Below are positions 57,598 through 64,000 of a DNA stretch of 64,000 nt, in pieces. The position numbers were made by a program, and so were the translations under genes. The stretch spans positions 806,001 to 870,000 of the forward strand of contig CAKKTE020000093.1 of assembly GCA_920105625.2 (NCBI GenBank), read 5' to 3'. Every line of letters starts with the position of its first letter. Position 1 is the stretch's first letter. Origin of the DNA: Clusia tigrina. Taxonomy: Eukaryota > Arthropoda > Insecta > Diptera > Clusiidae. Under the pieces are notes generated by a model. It was not told the DNA's origin and ran no database searches. It saw nothing but the letters and a program-made list of their open reading frames with translations.

Positions 57598-58600
57598 TCA
57601 TTCCTTAAAATTATCCGCATTTATTCTTATTCCATAATTGCCAGCAGGCACATTATCAAATTGTGATTTAAACATTCTAACCAATTCATTATGTTCATGT
57701 AATAATAATTGTAATTCACGAATAATTGGTTTGCTTAATTTCGGATTTATTGGATAACGCTGATCAACTTCTTCATCTCCATTTCCCGTGAAATAAATTT
57801 GTAGAAAGCGATACTCTTGGTTGTCGAATGGCAAGAACGAACCAATTTTATGGTACACCTGACCCTGAATCTTTAATTAATATTCAACAAATTGGTTATA
57901 ATTTTCGTATAAATTTGGTTAGAATTTTCGTATAAATCAAAACATATATTAATATCTGAATTGAAAACCACATTATTTACCTTAAAAGTTGGCATAAATC
58001 TATCACGAACAATGTGTTGTGCTCCAAATGATGTCATTTGAAAGCAACAATTGTACGACTGAATGAATTTCAAGAAATGTTTTGACTGATTTGTTGTGCC
58101 ACCAACCAAAGAGAATAATGGCTCATGTGGTGGACTTAATGGTGTTAATTTAACTTTTCCGCCAGCACAACACATTCCATCGGTTTCATTTTTAAATTGA
58201 ATTGCATTGCATTTATTACAAACTTTATCCATTTTGCCAATTTGAATAGATGGATGCGAAGCGTAATCAATGTTATGATCATAATTAAAACCTGCACGAT
58301 CCAAATTTCCAATTGAATGGCTACGTCTCCATTGTTGCCTGTTTTGATTGTCACGTTCAGTGTTACGTTCACGATCTCTTCTGTTTCTAACTCTCACACT
58401 TTCAATACGTTCTTCTCTTTGTTCTTGATTTTGATTTGATCTTGATCGTGGCATTCGGGGCCTGCTAATTCATTACTTTCTAATCGCTCTTGTTCACCCT
58501 GATTAGATCTATTTAAACGTATTTGACTGCTGTGGCGTGTTCGTCGGCCAATTTGTGAACGGCTTCATCGCGGCATTGTTGACTAATTTTTTAAATTTTT
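57598..58600 (-). pseudogene. Helitron RepHel N-terminal region with intron (right arm)
   Basis: From 58,454 the frame is open through the basic region (SRSNQNQEQREERIES), HPSIQIGKMDKVCNKC, the CC-type zinc block and GAQHIVRDRFMPTFK. The left-arm nonsense codon is a Gln here. The intron GT (57,980) to AG (57,871) is 110 nt, as in the left arm. Exon 2 (57,598-57,870) reads IQGQVYHKIGSFLPFDNQEY and ends GIRINADNFKE. Confidence 0.85.
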
Positions 58601-58853
58601 TTTTGATGCAAAAGATTTTAATTTTAACTGAAAGATTACAAATCAATAATTAAAAAATGTCAATGCTCACACTGTAAACTTAAATGACAATCAATAAACA
58701 CACAGAAATTAAATAAGTCAAATGACGAGAGCAAGCAGAGCCTTATACCGACAAAATGTAATTCTCATAAGAAAAAAAATACATTTTATATGGGAAAACA
58801 CACCATCATAAAAGTGTGCGTATAACGCATGTTCGTAGAAAATTTTCGATGTT

Positions 58854-60091
<1,238 letters not shown>

Positions 60092-60286
60092 TTCTAGTGT
60101 TTATTGTATTTTCTAATTAAAATTTTTATATCTATAGATACTCTCATTCGTTCCATTTCACATCTTCATTCCAGATAAATAACAAATTGACTCTTGGTGA
60201 AACTCAATCTGGACATGTTTCATCGCTAACAAATAATAGAGGATTAGCAATGAATAAAGAAGAGGAAAATGAGGATCTAATGAATA

Positions 60287-60473
60287 TATGGGGAAAACAC
60301 ACCATCATAAAAGTGTGCGTATAACGCATATTCGTAGACATTTTTCGATGTTTTTATAAACCATCAGTGAAAGTAGACCTTTTCAACGCATGTACTCGTT
60401 TGAAAATCTGTTGAGTGGTTCTCGAGTTATAAAATCACGAACATAGGACAACTTATTTATATATATATATAGA
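60287..60473 (-). mobile_element. Helitron 5' terminus fragment
   Basis: On the minus strand it starts TCTATATATATATATAAATAA at 60,473 (preceded by A, as expected for A/T insertion) and carries the CTCGAGAACCACTCAACAG leader. It ends at GTTTTCCCCATA (60,287). The last 66 bp (60,287-60,352) repeat the start of Helitron leader at 58,788-58,853 in the same orientation, so it may be the displaced 5' end of Helitron copy 1. Confidence 0.82.
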
Positions 60474-60479
60474 TATATA

Positions 60480-61410
60480 CGAGGTGTGATAAAAAAATAA
60501 CCGTTATTGTGTGATCAAAAAATACACTATTTATTTATTCATCAACAACTATCTTGTCTTCAAAGTAATTCCCCTCAGATATAATACACTTATGCCAGCG
60601 TTTTTGCCAATCCTCGAAACACTTCTGAAACGCTTTTTTGGTATCGCCAACAGCTCCTGTTTCTATTTTTCTTTTATCTCCTCAATCGTAGCAAAACGCT
60701 TTCCTTTCATCGGTGTCTTCAGTTTTGGAAAGAGGAAAAAGTCAGCGGGGGCCAAGTCCGGTGAATACGGTGGTTGAGGAATGATAACGGTTTTATTTTT
60801 GGCCAAAAACAGCTCCTGAGCGATGTCCATGCGACGTTGTTTTTGCTCAAAATTTTGCAATTTTGGAACAATCTTCGCTGCCGCACGTTTCATGCCTAAA
60901 CATCCGTAAAAATTGCTTGGCATGAGCCGAACGATATGCCAACATCATCAGCAACCTCTCTGAAAGCGATTACGACGATTATCCAAAAGCATTTTCTTCA
61001 CTGCGTCAATGTTTTCATCGGTTGTTGACGTGCTCGGGCGACCAGGACGAGCATCGTCATTGACATCTTCTCGGCCTTCCTTAAACCGGTTATACCACAA
61101 TTGAACTTGTGTTTTGCTCATAGTAGACTCGCCAAATGCCATAGTCAACATTTCAAATGTCCTTGCGCATTTAATTTCATTTTTTACACAAAACTGAATA
61201 CAGTTTCTTTGATCCATTTTTTCGAATAGTACAAAATCGAAGAGCACACCAAAACACGACTAACCTTTTTATGTGTCAAAAACAAACTGACAATCCAAAA
61301 TGGTTGGTATTGCCAACATATATAACTGACATGTGTACCAACATAACAGAAAAAAATGCGAATATACGTAACTCACGAAAAGATGAAAATAACGGTTATT
61401 TTTCACCTCG
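60480..61410 (-). mobile_element. mariner 2, internally deleted, with both inverted repeats
   Basis: A 931-bp element with ends CGAGGTG...CACCTCG and TA on both sides (60,478-60,479 and 61,411-61,412). The inverted repeats share ATAACCGTTATT with a small length difference. The transposase N-terminus is at 60,948-61,247 (EMLTMAFGESTMSKTQVQLWYNRF, GRPSTSTTDENID). A late piece at 60,663-60,923 has PPYSPDLAPADFFLFPKLK (third Asp). The middle with the first two catalytic Asp is deleted, so it is non-autonomous but still has mobilisable ends. Confidence 0.92.

Positions 61411-61505
<95 letters not shown>
61411..61505. repeat. (TA)n microsatellite
   Basis: About 95 bp of TA with one TG interruption near the mariner end. 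Confidence 0.95.
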
Positions 61506-61764
61506 GAGTATATTACTCAGTCGTCAGTAGCCGAAGCAAGCAATCAATACGCAGTCGTCAGCAGCCGAAGCAAGCAGTCAGTATTCAGTTGAGAGATATA
61601 ACTCTTCTTCTTCCAATGTCAGCATATTAAAAAAAACAGAAAAAATTACTTTTAAATTAAATTTAAAATTGTGTAAGCTTCTAATAAAAAAGCGGAATAA
61701 TAAAATAATAAAATATCTCCTCAATGTAATATTCCTCTTTCTGATCGCACTCCTCTCTCGTGTG
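61506..61764. other. Unassigned sequence with a 34-bp tandem repeat, possible LTR remnant
   Basis: Two 34-bp units starting CAGTCGTCAG (61,518-61,551 and 61,552-61,585) differ at a few positions. They are followed by CAGTTGAGAGATATAAC, A-rich sequence and TAATAAAA motifs. This could be the end of an LTR, but no partner or termini are visible. No ORF is seen. Confidence 0.4.
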
Positions 61765-62940
61765 AGCCAATTACAGCTAGGGCGTCATTACAGACAGGCA
61801 TAGATCGCTACATGCATGTAAAGCGAAAAGTAAGTCCTCAAACGGAATTAGGCAAACAGGCAGCAAAAATTCATAAGCCAAATATTAGTAATAATAGCAA
61901 TCTCTCTAACCAAAATCGTTCTGCTATTTTATCTGCAATCGATGCTTCGGACGCGGGAGTCCAAATCGTATAAGCCACCACCTATTTATTTACGTGAACG
62001 CAGCTCCAACGCATTAGTGAAAAGTTTGAACTAGCTAATAGGCAGCAAAAAAGTCCATATTACTCCTTTAATGAAAGGTAACACAATTCAAATATACGAA
62101 GAATGCAACTACCGTATTATAATATCGCATTTCGATAAAATAAAAAGAGCTATTATACATACCAACTAAAAAGTAGTGAGGGGCTTGTGCTAGTTATCAA
62201 AGGCATAGAATAGAAAGGATGTAAATCCTGACGAAGACAAAAAGGCTCTTGAAGGTGCTGGTTTTAAAGCGAAGTTCGTTTACAACATAAAAAATAAGAA
62301 TAAACCACTATTTCAAGTGGAGCTTGGACCTGACACGCGAAAATTGAAAAGTGATGAAATTCACCCTATTTACGATATTCGGTATTTGTTGCATCGACTT
62401 ATGACTGTAGAAGAACTTCACAAGATACAAGGTCCGGTGCAATGCTCAAATTGTCAATAGTATGGCCATACAAAATCGTATTGCACGCTACGTTCAATAT
62501 GTGTCGCCTGCGGGAATCTTCACAATTGGTCACAATGCTCGTCAGACAAATCTAATGCTGAAGCCAAAAAATGCAGCAACTGTGGTTGCAATCACACTGC
62601 CAACTACCGCGGATGTCCAGTGTCCACCTTAAAAAAGCCCTTCCAATGGCAAAAAATCCAACCCAATCCTACTTCTGAGTCGAGACTAGGTACCACTAAC
62701 CTGAGGCAGTCTGAGTCTTCAAATACAAATTCGCCTGCTACGTCGTACGCAAACATAGCAAAGACTAACATTAACCCAAATACACCCAATAGTATGAACT
62801 CCCAAAGTCTAGAAGCTATGCTAATTAGTCTCACTCAATGTTTAACACAATTCATGACCACAATGCAAAATATGGTTCAAGAGGTCATAAAAACGCAAAA
62901 CCAAATGATGCAAATGTTCATTTCCAAAAAATTAACTTAA
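61765..62940 (+). pseudogene. Jockey-like LINE 'H', ORF1 only
   Basis: ORF1 related to that of LINE-F. It starts inside the protein at SLQTGIDRYMHVKRKVSPQ, has stops near 61,972 and 62,035, and continues with YLRERSSNALVKSL and KPLFQVELGPDTRKL. The knuckles are CSNCQ(stop)YGHTKSYC, CVACGNLHNWSQC and CSNCGCNHTANYRGC. The open C-terminal part (62,620-62,940) ends MLISLTQCLTQFMTTMQNMVQ. No ORF2 follows. At about 62,941 the sequence changes to a LOA-like LINE. Confidence 0.87.
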
Positions 62941-64000
62941 TCGCCTCAAAAAGCGGAACCCGGGTGATGATAATCAAAACACGCTCGAGACTGGGGAGGT
63001 GGAAAAACATCTTGGCCTGGAAGAGGTCTTGAAAGCCTCTCTGAACTTACGGGATGTGGAGAAGGGTGAGTTGGAAACATCCAACCCCGGGAGGGAGCCA
63101 GTGTCGCATGCTGAAGGCTCTCCAAATCAATCTCCACAAAAGTAAACTCGCTTCAGCTGAACTTCTCCTCAATATGGAGGAAGTCGGCTACGATGTGGTG
63201 TTGGTCCACGAACCATGGAAAGCCTCGGGTAACGTGGTTTCCGGCTTAAAATCACAAAATTATAATACCTATATCCCAAATGTGACAGATAAGGTAAGAA
63301 CAGCGATTCTGGTGAAGAAAAGTATAAATTCTTATATTAATCTCAATCTCTCCACAGATGATCTGACGGTGGTGGCCGTAAAAGGCGGCAAGGATGAATA
63401 CTCCTCCTTGCGTCTTGCTACAAGCCACACGAGGACGCGGCGCCGCCGAGTGAACTTCATAGGCTGGCGGAAGCAGCCAGCAAAAGGAAGCAGGTTCTCG
63501 TGGTGGGATCGGACGCAAACGCGCACCACACGGTATGGGGAAGTGCCGATATAAATGATAGAGGTGAGTCAACTTTATTCTCCAAAGTAGTCTAGAAGTA
63601 GCCAATAGGGGGGAGGAACCAACATACATTGGACCAACCTCGAAGAACGTACTAGACGTAAACTCTACACAAATAATAGTATTATGGTAGAAGACTGGAA
63701 AGTGCTTAGTGCACCATCACTTTCTGACCACAAATATATAAGTTTCTCTGTTACATTCTCGACTAAATATAAAAAGGTAAACTTCAGGAATCCCAGAAAC
63801 ACGAACTGGGATTTGTATAGGAAGGTACTAGAAAATAAACGAATGAGACCAAGAAGGTACAACTAGCACGTTGAACTTGAAAAAGGGGTAAATTCACTCA
63901 CAAGTACTCTCATTAAAGCTCTTCATATGTCTTGTCCTCCAACACGTTCAAAACGCAAGTCGAAACCTCCCTGGTGGAACAAGGAGCTAGGGTTGAAAAG
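62941..64000 (+). mobile_element. LOA-like LINE 'I', 5' part, continues off the right edge
   Basis: Starts with the C-terminal piece of an acidic ORF1 (LETGEVEKHLGLEEVLKASL, about 62,970-63,143). This overlaps the ORF2 start at 63,108 (MLKALQINLHKSKLASAELL). The endonuclease N-terminus has VVLVHEPWK; after a frameshift near 63,415, GSDANAHHTVWGSADINDRGE is at 63,490-63,570. After further stops, SDHKYISF and a linker follow at 63,684-63,866. The style (QINL, EPW, SDANAHHTVWGS) matches the LOA group and differs from the Jockey elements. Several stops show it is decayed. Confidence 0.85.

Larger units (their letters stand above)
54142..58853 (-). mobile_element. Helitron copy 1 (right arm and beyond), body with helicase
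   Basis: Minus-strand Helitron with leader, basic/zinc N-terminus, intron, Rep, linker, SF1/Pif1-type helicase, terminal hairpin and CTAG. Its own 5' terminus may be the one at 60,473, with a mariner-bearing segment in between. Defects: HUH His changed to Pro, second-tyrosine block deleted, a linker stop, a helicase frameshift, and Asp to Asn in the Walker B block. Confidence 0.9.

Overview
This is eukaryotic, AT-rich, gene-poor DNA, most likely from an insect and probably a fly. The evidence is the mix of Jockey-clade and LOA-like LINEs, an mdg1/412-like LTR element, Tc1 and mariner transposons, a Helitron and very long (TA)n arrays. The genus cannot be fixed from the sequence; a tephritid-like fly is a guess. 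I found no host gene, tRNA, rRNA or CRISPR array. Nearly every recognisable open reading frame belongs to a transposable element, and almost all are broken. The window is best read as a nest of elements inserted into elements.

Region by region. 1-11,160: a Jockey-like LINE on the minus strand ('A'), split by a complete LTR retrotransposon (1,872-9,312, target duplication ATCC), then a second LINE fragment. 11,485-15,690: a decayed minus-strand gypsy-type LTR element. 15,690-18,076: microsatellite DNA with two head-to-head Tc1-like 5' ends around an uninterrupted (TA)537 tract. 18,292-35,624: a tandem array of a Jockey-like LINE ('B', plus strand, four partial copies), itself invaded by a solo LTR (24,216-24,689) and by a nearly intact Jockey-like LINE ('C', 25,910-29,495, minus). 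35,625-43,870: pieces of the host LINE 'D' (minus), split by LINE 'F' (plus, 36,249-42,312, target duplication ATTATAATCACC). F carries a Tc1 element with IR/DR-type ends in its 3' tail. 44,220-60,286: a large inverted duplication whose two 4.3-kb arms each hold (TA)n, a mariner and a Helitron Rep gene. Between the arms lie a LOA-like LINE and a head-to-tail Helitron junction. 60,287-64,000: a Helitron 5' end, an internally deleted mariner, more (TA)n, a Jockey ORF1 relic and the start of another LOA-like LINE that runs off the window.

Insertion order can be partly read from target duplications. LINE-B went into LINE-D (flanks ACTAGGAG), after which the B-in-D segment was tandemly amplified. 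LINE-C then hit a B copy (AATTTATG). LINE-F hit another part of LINE-D, and a Tc1 element hit F's tail. The most notable structures are the Helitron end-to-end junction, the mariner-carrying inverted duplication, the Tc1-bounded (TA)537 tract, the B/D array and a small upstream ORF in the first LTR element encoding a possible myristoylated membrane protein.
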